Notes under the pieces: generated by a model
What the model was told of the DNA's origin: nothing
Seen by the model: the letters and a program-made list of their open reading frames with translations, nothing else
Databases searched by the model: none
Assembly (NCBI RefSeq): GCF_016859285.1
Contig: NC_053417.1
Location: forward strand, 23,237,206-23,301,205
DNA from: Xiphias gladius
Lineage: Eukaryota; Chordata; Actinopteri; Istiophoriformes; Xiphiidae
DNA: 64,000 bases
Direction of reading: 5' to 3'
Translations under genes and position numbers: made by a program
Part shown: one piece after another, positions 24,301 through 37,400 of the stretch
Position numbering within the stretch: the stretch's first letter is position 1
Layout: each line of letters starts with the position of its first letter

Positions 24301-25845
24301 TAGATGTTGGGGGCGGGGGTTATAATCATTTGCTGTTTTTAATATGATACAGACCTAGACTCTCAGTGAAAGCCATCAGTCACTGTAATATTTAAATATA
24401 ACTTAAGTTTGATCTCACTCTTCCTTCCTGTTTAGATCAAGTGCAGACCAAAAGACTTTTGCCAAAGTTTGCCTGTCTCAGACAAATTTCTTACAACTGA
24501 GACAAAAATCCGTTACCAGGGGTCCTCTAGTTCAAGCAGTTCAGGGGCTTGTCTTCATCATAGCAGGTTGAGATGGAGATGGTGTTGATACATCTCGTGT
24601 CTCACTAGAAAATTGAAAACAGGTCATATGCTGTACTTGAAAAGTCTTAAAAAGCATTGATTTCAATTTCGTCAAAAAAAGCCTTCAGTTACAAAGTCTT
24701 AAGTTTCATTTACAAAGGTCAGCCTTAGGCAGTAACCTTACTCATAAAATGTTTTTGAATGAGATTTTTACAGAAGAGTCTGGAAAATCTTCAGCATTGA
24801 TGCTCTAGACCTTGGAACTGTACATGGACCTTGAATCATCCTGGCATACATCCATGTTTTGTTGTTAATACGGGTCCAAGTATTATTTAGTTATTAATTA
24901 ATGATATAATTAGAACTTCAATAGTATTGTTCTTATTCTTTCTAGCAATAGGTTTTTAGGTATTATTTTTATTTTTTGTATTTATTGCTATTATTAGTTT
25001 ATGCAATTAACTATGTTGTTTCTAGATATTTGTGTGTTGCTCTTACTCAATGTCTGACGTCAGGGAGAGTTCTGTTGATGAAAGGTTAATCTCACATCTC
25101 TTTTCCCCACCACAACATTCCTTGAGGCTTGTGCAAATCCAATCTGTGCTATTTTTATGCCTGGTCTTTTGTTTACACATACACCGCATGTGCTTGGGAC
25201 TGAATACATCACATCTGTTCCTGAACAACCCTTGAAAGTTTGCCCGTCAATGACTTTTCACGTTTGGTCGAATGTCGCAGACATTTTTTCCAGTTGTCGA
25301 TTTCTCCAAACGGAATAATGTTGTCATCCACCACATTTGAGACTGTACTGTAGTTTGTGTGCTCTCAAGTCAACATGACAACAGTCTGGGACTAAAAATG
25401 TCTTGGTGTGAACAGGAGAGCAAATCTGACATTTTGAAAGTCTTGTAGTCTTCACTTGACCTAGGTGTGTAACATATGAGAGATTGATTGTGTCTGCTTT
25501 ATAGTTTTCTCTCATATTTCTATTTAAGTGTTTCCATTAATCAACAAGTTGGTGTTTTATGTGACCAGTGAATGGGATTGCTACTGTGACTCTGATGCTG
25601 AGTTGTTGTTTTTTAGGTATTTGGTTTGATCGCTGGTCTGTTGTTTGCCTACGATACCTACACCATCTTCCTGCAAATCAAGAGCAGCAGGCAGCACACG
25701 GCAGCTTCCACGGGTGAGAGCAACAGTCACTTATTTTCATGACACTCTCAAAACATGCTGTTTTATACAGTAAACTTCCTTATTTCATATGTAGAAAAAG
25801 ATTTTTGTTTGTTTTGTTTTTTTTTTTGCAGATGACAGAGTTTAA
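18753..25845 (+). CDS. plp2: proteolipid protein 2, five coding exons
   Basis: PLP2 is a small four-helix MARVEL-domain protein of the endoplasmic reticulum and plasma membrane, reported to bind chemokine receptors and BAP31. Coding exons are 18753-18851, 23805-23960, 24074-24172, 25617-25713 and 25832-25845, giving 154 aa against 152 in human. All junctions are GT/AG and in phase. Helices lie near residues 28-46, 54-73, 87-107 and 119-140. Family hallmarks are RTQKGSLLAGEI at the first helix, VVNWVWSDLFR between helices 2 and 3, and the closing RQHTAAST. The last exon adds only the end of a split Asp codon, DRV and the stop. The start ATG lies in a good context (CAGAATGG). Zebrafish has plp2a and plp2b; I cannot assign this copy. 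Confidence 0.93.
19664..19860 (+). repeat. GGTGGAAAGTAAC-end repeat, truncated copy
   Basis: It starts CAGTGGTGGAAAGTAAC and continues through ACTCCAGCACATTGCAAAGG and ACAGACTAAGATTTTACATG. These are the same landmarks, in the same order, as in the fuller copies at 50295-50877 and 56908-57752. The right inverted end is not found. Confidence 0.7.
21249..21316. repeat. (GCTG)n tetranucleotide array
   Basis: About fourteen uninterrupted GCTG units and a few variant units. It creates long open frames on both strands (repeats of LAGW on +, ASQP on -), which are repeat artefacts. Confidence 0.95.
21841..22060 (+). repeat. Interspersed repeat, ATTAATCG family, copy 3, with ATA microsatellite
   Basis: It starts AGAGCTGCAATGATTAGTTG and contains AGAAAATTAATCTGCAATTA, TTTTCAAGCAAATATGC and AACATTTAATGGTTC, as in the other copies. 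An (AAT)n run sits inside at 21911-21932. Confidence 0.7.
22162..23130 (+). mobile_element. Decayed Tc1-like transposon (plp2 intron 1)
   Basis: Left end ACTGAGCACTTTATTAGGAA, right end TGTTCCTAATAAAGTGCT: terminal inverted repeats of a common fish Tc1/mariner family. A transposase on the + strand is broken by several deletions and frameshifts. Readable pieces include VTAYLSIVADHVHPFVATIY, from the catalytic part. The whole is about 970 bp, shorter than an intact element. Confidence 0.9.
22280..23080 (+). pseudogene. Tc1-like transposase remnant
   Basis: Translation in shifting frames gives CDLSDFDLGMIVG-like N-terminal sequence near 22305, NLDFWRGTQMVGSDLGVN near 22642, AYLSIVADHVHPF near 22750 and a late HLVESMPPR-like section near 23030. 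The frames are incompatible without corrections, so it is inactive. Confidence 0.8.
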
Positions 25846-26906
25846 ACAATCCAAGATACACGTACCTCTTTCAAGAACGCAGCAGAAGAAGAAGAAGAGG
25901 ACATTTGAGCAGAAGTTAACAGAAGGGTGGAGCAGAGAGGACGATGGACAGTAAAATGAACAGGTCACAGCGTAATCAATGCCCCTGTATGTTGTGAACA
26001 GATGAGAGATTTCTTTTAGGGCCGCACCTGAGAGGGGGATGACATAGCCAAAGTGAGTGGCACTGTACATCTGTGCCTGCATGTCAGACAAAACCTTGTC
26101 TACTACAAGAGGAAATCCCCCCAGAAACCTTTAGTCCGACCTCAACTGATTAAAAAAGGGAAATCTGTAAATAACAGGCAATGCAAAACTGGTTGATGTT
26201 GTCAAGCAGCTTGTCTAATGCACGTCTACTGTTAATGCACTGCTGTATTAAGTAGTAACTGTGTCATGTGGACTTAAGAAGTAACTGACACACAAGTGGC
26301 TGCTTTAGGAATTGTTTAACATCGTAATCATGCCCTTCTTGAGTTGGATTTCTTTATTTTCAGTCAGGTTTCTCAGTGAGTTAAACATTTCATTCTCTGT
26401 TATATAGTCATGGCTGTTTAGACTGCTCTCTGTGTGTTACAGTGCCTTCAAGTTTCATTCAAATTAACCAGTTTCTTCATCTTATTCATCTTTTATTGCT
26501 GAATCCTAAACATTTGAAGTGGCCTACTGTCATTGATCGGCAATCTTTCGCCTGTTTTTGTACTAATCAGAGTTTTGTCGTAGACGTCCATTAACCATCA
26601 ACCACATGTTCAGTATTTGAAATTAGTGTCATCCTCCAGTTTTAGTTGTCTACTTTGATTCTTGCTCAGGTTGTGTTTTTTTTTTTTTTTTCTTACATTT
26701 GTAACACATTTTTAAGGTGCAAAATATTTTTCTGTTCTACTTTTTACAGTTCAGTTGTACAGTCCAGTTTTTTTTTCCATGTTTTTGACTACATGTTGGA
26801 GATGAAGAGAAAAATCAATTTTGAAAGAAAACTGTTAAACTGTTAAGCAGTAAACTGTTTCCTCTACCCCTGGATGTTTATTTGTCCAACTAAAACATTG
26901 CAGCCT

Positions 26907-26948
26907 TATTATTATTATTATCATTATTATTATTAATATTATTATTAT
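26907..26948. repeat. (ATT)n microsatellite
   Basis: Imperfect ATT/TTA trinucleotide run in the plp2 3'UTR. Confidence 0.9.
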
Positions 26949-27016
26949 TTTTCTAACAGGCTTTACAAGAGTCTGCAGTTTGTAATTTCAAAATTCAAAG
27001 CAGCCATGCTTTGGAA

Positions 27017-27022
27017 AATAAA
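27017..27022 (+). terminator. plp2: Poly(A) signal of plp2
   Basis: AATAAA followed within 40 bases by a GGTTTTGT-like downstream element. Confidence 0.5.
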
Positions 27023-27045
27023 AGCCATTGTCACTGCAAAGAAAA

Positions 27046-28470
27046 CCGGTTTTGTATCTTAAATTGTACACTAATCTCCCGTTCCGCACAATCCTGATGT
27101 TTATCAACAGCTTTATTCAACAAGAACTTCATTTGAAGTGGTTTGTTTTCTAGGATGTATTCAGGCGAACTTGTCTTCTGTCAGATTGCCACTAGATGGA
27201 GGCAGACTGTTGCTCGTTATCTGAAAGGAATTTCCAAACCGTGAAACGTCTCCTGGCTCGTTCGTTACTGGGGGAGTTAACAGTGAGAAAAATGTCAGCA
27301 TAGTCATGGTGGGGTTTTTTTTTTTTTTTTTTTCTGCGTCAGTCTCTCATTAGGCTGTTCGGATATGATAAGGGATTACTATGTTTTTACACAATCCCTG
27401 CCAGGATCTTGACTGACCTTGCGCAGGATGCATCTGTCATCTCTAATCTCATCTGAAAATTTTCTCTTGCAGTTACACATGCTACCCCCCTCTTTTCATT
27501 TTGAGATAACGCTGCTTTGACAAAACAAAATCACGTCCCACTTTATTTTTTAGCCGCGGCTCTACCGCCTTTCAATGGCAATAACCACTGTATTACCCGT
27601 GTCATTTTAAGGACCTACAGTGGAATGATAATCCTTTGTTTGGGGTCATACTGAGTGTTATCAAACTAATTCCCCGTGTTGCTGCTGCTGTAGCAGAGCC
27701 CGAAATCAAGGAGAACTTTCATCCAAGCGCATCGAAAAATTTTGACAAAATACTTATTTCTAAGATTGAAAGGCTGCAGTCGCCGACTCCTCCCATGCTT
27801 AAATGTTTCCACGATGCAACAATTTGAACCAGACTCTGCGGATGGATTAATAAAGATAAATTATCGCGTGAGTCAAAACGCGTGGGTGGGATTTATAAGG
27901 CGGGGTGAAGAGAGTAGGTACTGTATGCAAAGGAGTCGACTTCCTTGTAGCCCAGGTGAAGTAAAAGCAAAACTTTGGGTCAGTTTACCGCCTGTCTTCA
28001 GGTCTGGGGACGGGAGGTAAAGTTGGAGCTTCGTCAAGTTAGATAGCTTGTGCCGGGACGGCTGTCAAGCGATCAAACCTTCAAAATAAAAGCGAGGGAG
28101 GTGTCAGTTTGAATCAGTAGAGTTTGTCAGTACATATTTTGACCGATAAAGTGCTGAGATGTGTATTCAATTAACATTTATTTCTGAATTCGGCTTTGGT
28201 TTTGCCTCTCCTCGAGAAGTGTCAAACATGGGGGTTAATAGGCGTTTTACTTTAAAAGCTCAGCCGGAAGTTGCACTTTTCAGCCAGACTAGCTTGTGGG
28301 TTAAGTTGCCAAAGTAGTTAGCTAAGGGAGAGTGAGGAGTGCGGGGCAGCCTGAGAGGAACATCATGTAGTTTAACCCAGGCTGTGCTACTTTAAATGTT
28401 GCTACCTCTGTGTTCCTCCCTCCCGCTTGTTCACCTGGAAACTTTGTGTTTTTAACGTCGGACCGACATT
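27046..28470 (+). promoter_or_regulatory. prickle3: Intergenic plp2-prickle3, with prickle3 promoter and leader
   Basis: The first 600 bases are AT-rich spacer with a T run at about 27313-27332. From about 27,860 CpGs become frequent. A TATA-like TTTATAAGGCGGGG lies at 27892-27905, and GGGAGGTAAAG at about 28012-28022 could be a donor for a non-coding first exon. Whether the leader is spliced or runs straight to the ATG at 28471 cannot be decided from sequence. Confidence 0.4.
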
Positions 28471-31400
28471 ATGTTCCTGCGCGGGTCTAAAAAGCGACGG
28501 TCGAGCCGCTCGGTAAGTGTCTTATTTTTCGCCACACATTTATTCCTTGGTGACTCTCACAACTCCGTAAACGTTTTGGGCGATTTCTCGTACAGTCTCA
28601 TTTTAGCACAAATCATACTGAATGACTGTTTTTTTTTTTTTAAGGGTTTGAGGCCGCTTTCTGCTTGTATGTAATAGCAAGGCTTGAAACAAACTTGTCG
28701 GGGTATTCAAGTCCAGCACAGAAAACGGCCCAGGAGAAACTTTGTCCCACCTTCTTCACCTGGCGTTTATGTCGGTGAACTGTTTTTTTTTTTTTTTTAC
28801 TAAGAAATGTCCGACTCGTTTCCTGCGCTGAAGACAAAGCGCGTTGTGTTATTTTATGATGCTGTGTACCAGAAAGCCATACATTCTTTGTTTCTTGGGT
28901 CATTTCGGGCGCCCCAGGTAAAGTCAGGAGGGGTCAGGCTACGTCATGTTTTTTTTTTTTTTTTACCTGAGCAGGTTGGGATGTGGTAGCTGTAACCTGA
29001 ACATGTTTATTATCTTTGTCAGGTTTTCATCATAACAACCCCCCCCCTGTAAAACTTCAAATTCAAAGTGGCCTAAATGCGCAAGTCTAATAGCAAACCA
29101 TTTTAGCTTTCTCTGAACTTGGCATTACTCTGTGTCAGTGAGTATGCATGTAACATTGTTAGTACTAAATGGAGATCTTGGAATTGCCCAGCAACATATC
29201 CTTTGTGTAAGTGCTTTAACAACATTTAAACAGTCAGGGCACCTGTTCCCACCGTACACACACAATAACGACACTCAGCTATTAATGGAATCATGAATAT
29301 TTTATGCAACACTCCGTTACATCACCACTAAAAAAAAGTGAGTTGTAAATCATTTGACAACACAGATATTTAGAAGTGCAAAGTGTACTTAAACACCTCT
29401 GAAATATGCATGTATTTTGTCTGTACCTTTGTGTGAACAAATTTAAGATTATTTGTAGTTTAATAGGGCTGCAACTAACGATGTTTTTCATTAGTAAGTG
29501 AGTAAGTAAAGTTTATTTATATAGCACCTATCTAGATCAGACGTCACAAAGTGCTCCACAATAAAAAAAAAAAAAGAACAAATAAAGGCAAAGCAAATAA
29601 AGACACAGTATAACAATAATAAATAAAATACAGATAAAAGGGGGTAAAAAAGAACACTACTCAAAGGCAAAATGAAACATCACTGAGCCGAAGGTGACGG
29701 ACGTCTTGCTTTGTTCGACCAAAAATCCCCAAATACTCAGCTTACAATGATATATGAAAAACAAAAGAAGCAAACTTTCCCTTTTGAGAGGCAGAAATCT
29801 GCAAATATTTGGTATTTTTTCAGACAGTAATTGATTATCACTATAGTGGCCAATTATTTTTCTACTGATCGATCAATCAACTGATTGTTTCCGCTAATAG
29901 ATCAGTGGGAGGGAGAGTTGGGGAACTTGCCGATTTCTTATTGATGTCAGGATATAAGAGGTGCAGAGAATGCGGTGTGAAAATATGGTGTGATTCAATA
30001 TGTTGAAACAGTTGTTTTCCCAATGATTGATAGGGTGGATGTACAGTCTGATCCAATGACAGAAAACTGATATTACTGACTGATCTAAGAATCAGTTTTG
30101 CTGTCACGTTCTACTTGCCAGCGTGCAGTCAAATTGTCGCATGACGAAACTCTATGCATGTATAGTTATTTTGTGATTGTTTTGTGTCGTAGAAGCTCTT
30201 GTACTATGACAATATCCACTAAACCTGGAATATGTGTTCTAGCCAATTGCCGGGGATCTGAGCTGTCTCCTGTGTCTGGATGAATATCAAGTTTGGCTAT
30301 TTTTTCTAGCAATAAATACCTTTTAGATAGTGACTTGCTGAATATCTAGCAATAGGCCTTTTTATTTGAAGACATTTTGACATGTCACAGTAGAAAAAGC
30401 ACAGGTGTAAATAATAAAATTGATGATTGCTCAATTCCATTTAGCTACTTCAGTTTCAGGGCCCTTGTATTGTGCATGCTGGCTCAATCTCACACTGTCA
30501 TGGAATGGAGCCATGTTATTAGCAACACCTGCGTTTTTCCTGCCATGACAAGTCAACGTGTCTGCTGTGGGAAAAAAAAGTCAAATTTGCAAATTTACTA
30601 ATGACACTACGTCCCTGCTCACTACAGCACGGTCAGCAATAAAATTTCTGTTTGATTCACAGAATAACACTTGAATATGTGGTAAACCCATCGAGTTGAA
30701 AAACGTTGTTTTCGGGGTTGGTCTCAGCAGCCGGAAGCAGCGATGCGTAAACCGTAAGAGCAGCAAGAACAGAGGCGGCGCGCTGATCCTGTCCAGCAAG
30801 GAGAGGTGTATCCACTCAGCATGCCAAGGCAGCAAAGGCCCCTGACCTCTGGCCCTTTCTGTTAATATTTAACCCCCTCCTACACCACAACGTTTAGGAG
30901 AGGAGCAAACCCTAAATGGCACTTAGCCGTTTCTCTTAATTGGGTAGTGAGCTCTTTGAAATGCTTTCCTCCAGAATGAGGAGTACCACTTCCTCAGTAT
31001 GGGCCTAATGACATCATTCAGGTGTATTACTTTTACATCCTCTCCTATTGCAAGTAATCCCCGGCCGAGTCAGTGTGATTGCCTTGCCTTCATGTCAGAT
31101 AACAAAGCTGGCAGGCTTTCAGTTTGTCCATTACCTGGTTACACGGTTACTTGGTAGCAACAGAGGGCTCAAGCAAACCGAGGCAGCGCCATGTGATTAA
31201 ACCCATTAGGTTTTTTTTTTTTTTAAAGGGAGCTGATATGAAAAGTCTGACACTGGTCTAAAGTGTGAGCATGTGACTTCATGTGAATTTGCGAATGTAT
31301 TATTTACTTTACCCACACTTAGTATAGAAGAAACTTCCTACCACCACTCCCATCACATCCTTCACGCACAGCACAATAGGCAAACCTCAAAGTTGGGTCA

Positions 31401-34400
31401 GAAACTTGACGCATTATGTTTTTGTGGAAAACTAAAAAGGAAAAACACATGAAACCCTGAAGTCTCTGTGTAGCCTTGACATGTAGGACATTTCTATCAG
31501 GATAAGGAAACATTCAAGGAAATGTAAAACTAACTGGCAGCAGGTAATGTTCAAGGTTGAAAGGTGGTCCTTTTTTTTTTTTTTTTTCACCAAAACCCAA
31601 TCACTAACAAGTTAGTTAAAGGTTTTTTTCCATCTTATAATCTATCTTGATTTTGTAATCGCATTCAGTGTCAATTAGAACCAAGTTGACAGGTTTTATG
31701 CATCGCGGATATGTTTACAGATAAGGTCATCTCCAGGTCTTCTTTTTTCTTCCCTAGGTAAAATTAGAGTAAATGGAGTTTAACGTTGTCAAACTTGTAT
31801 TGAATGTTGTGAAAACTATTTAGGATGTTCTCATGTTGTCTACACGAAATGGGACTATTTCAAGTAAATTTAAGGCTTTTCTCAGGATCACTAATCCTTC
31901 ATTATTCATTACATCACAGTTTTACCCGTGCTTAACTGTAAATTGCTATCTGTCCGTAAGTGAGTGCGAATCTCAAAGGTTTTGTGGGTGGTTGTTAGTG
32001 GTCTGGTGGAGAGTGGGGGAGCATTATCAAATGAGAGAGACCACAGCTTTATATCAACAGTTTAGACTTTTTCCAAAACAGATCATAATGCTGAGCTTAA
32101 TCTATGGTTGGCAGACCTCCATTTTATCAACCTCCCGGAGTTCTGCAGAAATTCAAGCGGAAAATTGTTAGAGAAGGGCAGAGACAGCGTGGCTGTCGTT
32201 CTTCATCAGACAAGTAATATTAGCCTCAGATGGACTTCTTTGTTTCCGATCACAAAATTAACCTCAGTAGCCAGAGGTGGGTATTTGCAAACTCACAGCT
32301 GATCGAATGGCTGCTTCTGGAGTTCCAGAGGTCTTGGTATCTGTCTATTTTTTCTTATCATTTTTTGATAAAATTTTCTTCACAGCTCTGTGAGGTTGAT
32401 CAGATAGAGATCTGACTGCACAAGATTACCCTGACCTAAAGCAAACCCTATTTTATACTTACGTCTAACCTAATACTTTAAACATTTCTAACCTCTCTAC
32501 CGCTTACAAATGAAAAACTAAATTTATATGCAACTTTATATGCAAAAAAAAACAAAACACTTTTGCTTTGTTAAATACATTCCAGGCATTTTCTGCTACA
32601 ATCTTAATTAACATTAATCTAATGTTAGCAAACCTTAGCAGGTACCATTATGTCCCGTAGGTCGTACCTGCTGTGGTCGAGAGATTTAGGTGTTTGTTAA
32701 ATTACCTGTGTTATGACTGACTGATTCTCAAAGACCTCCAGACAAGTTCGGAGGTTGCAAGCCTTCAACATCAGCAGCCTTGGTATCTCTTTCAAAATGT
32801 GTAATTCAAGAGGGACGGTGTTCATAAATGACCACAGACAAGTTATGAAGTAAATAAGTTAAAGCTGTTCCCACTCCCCAAAATTGTCCAGTCAAGATGA
32901 TTTGTCTGTGGTCTGCTCTGAAATTTTGTGCACTGGCAGATGAACTGGGCTTCATGTCCAAAAACAGGTCAAAGAGTGCCTAAGTGGCGTAAAATGATAA
33001 TGAAGACATGAACATATGAAGTGTCATTTAATTTCTCCCCTTTATGAATGGAAAGTCAGTAAGACCCTGTAGTGTCCTCAAGTTCAATTGTCTCAGGTCG
33101 GCTACAATTTCCAGAAGTGTTTTTATCCGGCAGCTATCTACTTTCATTCTCTGTAACCTTAATAAATCTGATATTTAGGAGTGTAGTCGTACACCAGTGT
33201 TAAATATACAGGCATTTTTCTCCACCGTGTCAGTGTGTGACAGTTGCTCCGACAGGAGCTCTCTCGTAAGGAAATAACAACTGAAAGGTTCAGTCACCCA
33301 GAAGTAATCTGTACGCTTCATTTAGCCCATCTTGTCACCTTTCATACCTGGCTCTGTTAACAATAATCAAAGCGATGATTAATAAGGCAGCATGGCGCAG
33401 GTCAGATCCCTGTGTGTGTGGGTGTGGGTGTGTGTGTGTGCATGTGCCTGTGTGGGTGTGTGTCGTTTTGCGCACTATGAGGCATTTAAAAACAGCATGT
33501 AAATTATTATTTGCTGACACGTAGGACTTTTCTGGACTAACTAGTTCATGTTCCTACAAAACTGGATGTTGTCATCAGGGCACAGAACCTAACACCTCCA
33601 GCCTGGAACAATTTATACAACTTCTCAAACGGAATATTTTCTAATTAACAAAAAAAAAAACTCCATAAAAGATCATTTTATGGTCAAAAGTGCAAGAACG
33701 CAAGTGGCTAATAGCTTCCAGTTCATGCATCTGTGGTTCTTCAGTGCATTAGTAAAGCACTTAAAATCCATGAAACAGCCCTCACAACCCACAGATATCA
33801 GCGAGATAAGCAAAGCAAACTCTGTGTTGCCCTGTATCACATATCTGCAATGCAGAGCTTTGCTCATTAAACTCTGCACATGTAGTATGTGTAGAGTATT
33901 ATGCATTGTCATGCGAAATTCATTCATGTGTTTGAGGTAAAGAGTAAGTGTTGTTTTAATGTTTGAGAGTAAGTTTTAAGTTCAGTTTTGTACATGCGGG
34001 CTTTTAAAAACCTTGCCAAAAAGGCATGGGGTCTTTTTTTTTTTTTTTTTTTTTTTTTAACGTACAGAACAAATGTGGTACATACTTTGTCCTTTTCTGA
34101 CTGGGGGAGTGGAAAACAATAGCGTCAGAGTCCCATCAGAGGGGGAAAAAAAACACAGAGATAGCACAATGCAGTTACAGTGTTTTTAGCGATCTGGAAA
34201 GAGCCAGTAATCAACAAAGGAAAAAAAAAACCCTATCAACAGTAAGCTCTTCACACAGTAGATAGGAGAGGTACACTACAGTTAAGGCATTAGAGAAAAA
34301 GAAAGTAGAGACTACATGGAGAGGGAAAAGGGTGCAGCTCTCATCCTGTGTCTGCTTCCTTCCTCTCATCTCTAAAAAGAGGCCCATGTGTACAGTCTAT

Positions 34401-37400
34401 GGTCTGCACACACACACACGCGCGTGCACACGCACGAACGCACGCACACACACACAGACACACACTAGGCTGCAGAAATAGAAGTGAGATATGAGGTGGT
34501 TGGTTTAGTGCTAAGCTGTTGAGTTGCTGTTGGCTTAGTCAGATGCATTGCTCAGCACTTTTGCCAAAAGGCATTTTTTTCAGATTTTGCTTCTATTGCT
34601 TCAAAACACGCAGTAAAGACATTCCTCGGACTCAAAGTTGACTCTAACTGTGTGGCTGAATTTGAGGACAGGTCTCAAACAAACAGGTTTACCTAGGGGC
34701 TAGTTATGTCAAGTTTAACACACACCGCAAAATGTAGTCATCATTCTTTACCATGTTAATTAGTGACTGCACACACTCAACAGGACCTGCAGTGTTTGGT
34801 GTCAAATCAGAATCTAGGAGAGAAAATTATGTCCTGTATAAGCATGAAAACATTTGAGCATGGAGGTGTATTCAGACTAACCACCAGTGGTGTGATTTTT
34901 TTTTTTTTGCAGTAAGTCACAAGCTGTGGCAAATACAACTTTTGTATACAGATGTTACACATGCGTACTATGCCTAAATGTTTATATCTCTGCCAGGTCA
35001 AGCTTACATACTGTAAAATGATCATCTAGGATTTTGATATAATGTAGGGATATTCATAAACTGACTCTACATGTGACGTCATTAAGTAATCTATAGACAA
35101 CCCATAATCCACCCCAAACGCTGCCGAAGCGATTGACTCTAAGAGCACTGTTCTTGTAGATTAAGTGGAAACACCACTCACTCATTCACTCACTCAACAT
35201 GTTGTTGATGTTTCCACGGCCATGTGTTGCAAACACTGTGGGTGCTAACTGTATCTTTTAACTTGACGGTCTTGACTCTAAAGGTATGAATGGTACTCCA
35301 TGGTATTCCAAGATGTGAGCTGATGTGAGTTTTTGTTTTGTTTTCAGCAGGAGGAAGAGGACCCAGACAGAGGCCAGCCCTGCATGCGCTGTGGAGACCA
35401 GTGCCCCGGCTTCCGTGTCCATGGCTGGAGGTATGAACTGTTGGACTCTTAAACATTACCAGCACTGCCTGTTACCTTTGCAGGAAATGTTTTTCTTGTA
35501 CTCTGTATTCACCTTTGGTACACTCACAATCTCTCCTGCTGCTTTTTGAATTTTGTGCAGCCATTGTTAAGAATCAGCTACTTAAAAGCATTGTCTGATA
35601 TCAGCTTTTTTGAGGCTGGTAATCTTCAAAAAATAGCTCCCAGTTTAACTTCAAAAAAGTATTTAAAAAAAAAATGAAACCCTAAATATTTTAATGCCAT
35701 TTTTGTACAGGGACGCCTACTTGTGTGAAGTAGGCGTCCCTACATGTGTTGACTCACTCACAAAACAAGATGCGCTTGATTTGAGTTTTAATTATCTTTT
35801 CTACACCAGCTATTACATAGATTGCGTTTCTGATAACATGAGGCCAGTTAACATCCAGGCAGCAGAAAAACAGGAGAGAAATTCTGCCAAATGTGGGGAG
35901 AAAGTGTCTGTCATGCTGACAGACTGACTGTGTGTATGGCTGCTAGCAAGGGACTAAATTTGTTTTTGATTTTATATTCAAATTTATTAACAATATATAA
36001 GGATGCTAACATTTTCTGGGCTGCAGGTACTTAAAAGTGAAGTCTGCATATGTAAGAATTGGTAGTTGACGAGTTAAACCGTGCATCTGTGTGTATTTGT
36101 ACGTCTTTGGAAAGACAGCAACATTGCTACGAAAGGAGATCAGCTTAACTGTGATCTGTGTACACGATAAGCGCAGATATACATCAAAAGACAACAAACA
36201 TGACCCAGTCAGGGCACCACATGAAATTCACGGAGCCAATCAGTCCTTCTGACTCTGTGGTCGTAAAGAATCAGTGCCATAGACTCACGAGTGCCATTAA
36301 GTCCTGACATACGCAACAGCAGCAGCTGCATTTAGTTTGCCTTGACGTTATCTTCATGGAAAAACAGAAGTAATACAGGGCAGCAGGATTACCAATAGTC
36401 ATCCTGCAACATGTGCTGTATGTCTGAGCTCCAGTGATTTTAAACTTAAGATCTATTCCTAACAGTGTAGCATTTGTCATCTATTGTACTAAAAACAGGA
36501 TCATATGGTGTATTTGATCACAAGGAGGCTTTTAAGGTGAAAAGCATTGTGTTGCTTGATATTACAGATAATTTTCTTTTGTTCAAATCAAATGAGCGTT
36601 CATCTGGAACAAGTTTTTGCGGACACAAAGCGAGCTCTGCTCAGCAGAAAGATGAGTGTTTTGTGGGATGTCCATATTGTGTTTTTTAGTGTTTGGAGAG
36701 TTTTTGTAACTATAGGAGTCTCTGCAGCAAAAAGGACTTTCAATTCTTGTAATTACTGCCTTTTAAGCTTAGGCGCAAGCCACTTGAAATGTCAGCCTAA
36801 GTACCTCTTACACCTATTTGTTCAGGAGTTGTTAACCACTATCAAAGGACCGCCTGAACAACAATTTATTTTCTTCTGTTGAGCGGGTACTCACATACTT
36901 TTATTTGAGCCCCCTTTTCCTTTTGTCCCCCTTCCGTCTTTATTCCTGTAGTGTCTATCCAGCTGGTTGGGTCGCTTGGTTAGTCTAATCCTGTCAATCA
37001 CGCTAATAAGATTAGGTGTTACTGCTGTGATAGTAACCCTCTAGACCACTTCATACCTCCCTCCATCTCCCCCACCGTCTCCCCCTTTCTCCATTTCACT
37101 GTGGCTTATGCTTTTCAGATGTGACTGTTGTATTTCATTAAGGTTTAATGTATAAAATGAAAGAAAGTGGAAGTTTCCATTTCAGACATTGTTATGCCAA
37201 AGTGTTATGCAACACGAAACTGTAGAAAATTACCCTTGATTATTTCTGAGTGTAGAAGAGGCAACGAGTCGAATGCTTAGAAGGGAAGCTGTATGATACA
37301 GATTACGTTGTGTTGTGTTTAGTGGTTCCACACTTTAAGGCTATATATTACAATCACCAGGTTTGACACACAGCTAAATGAATGTAGAAAGAGAGGAGGA

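Larger units (their letters stand above)
25846..27045 (+). other. plp2: plp2 3'UTR
   Basis: About 1.2 kb from the stop to an AATAAA signal at 27017-27022. It contains T runs and an ATT-trinucleotide microsatellite at 26907-26948. No RNA gene recognised. Confidence 0.55.
28513..35347 (+). other. prickle3 intron 1
   Basis: This 6.8 kb intron starts with GTAAGT. It contains several long T runs, an ATTAATCG-family copy interrupted by another repeat (29464-29893), a GTGTGG-rich stretch near 33410-33465, a T run of about 26 at 34033 and a CA/CG-rich run at 34407-34466. No exon of another gene was found. Confidence 0.7.

Noticed and set aside
27636-28020. Open frames before prickle3
   Set aside because: No resemblance to a known protein. 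The region looks like promoter and leader for prickle3.
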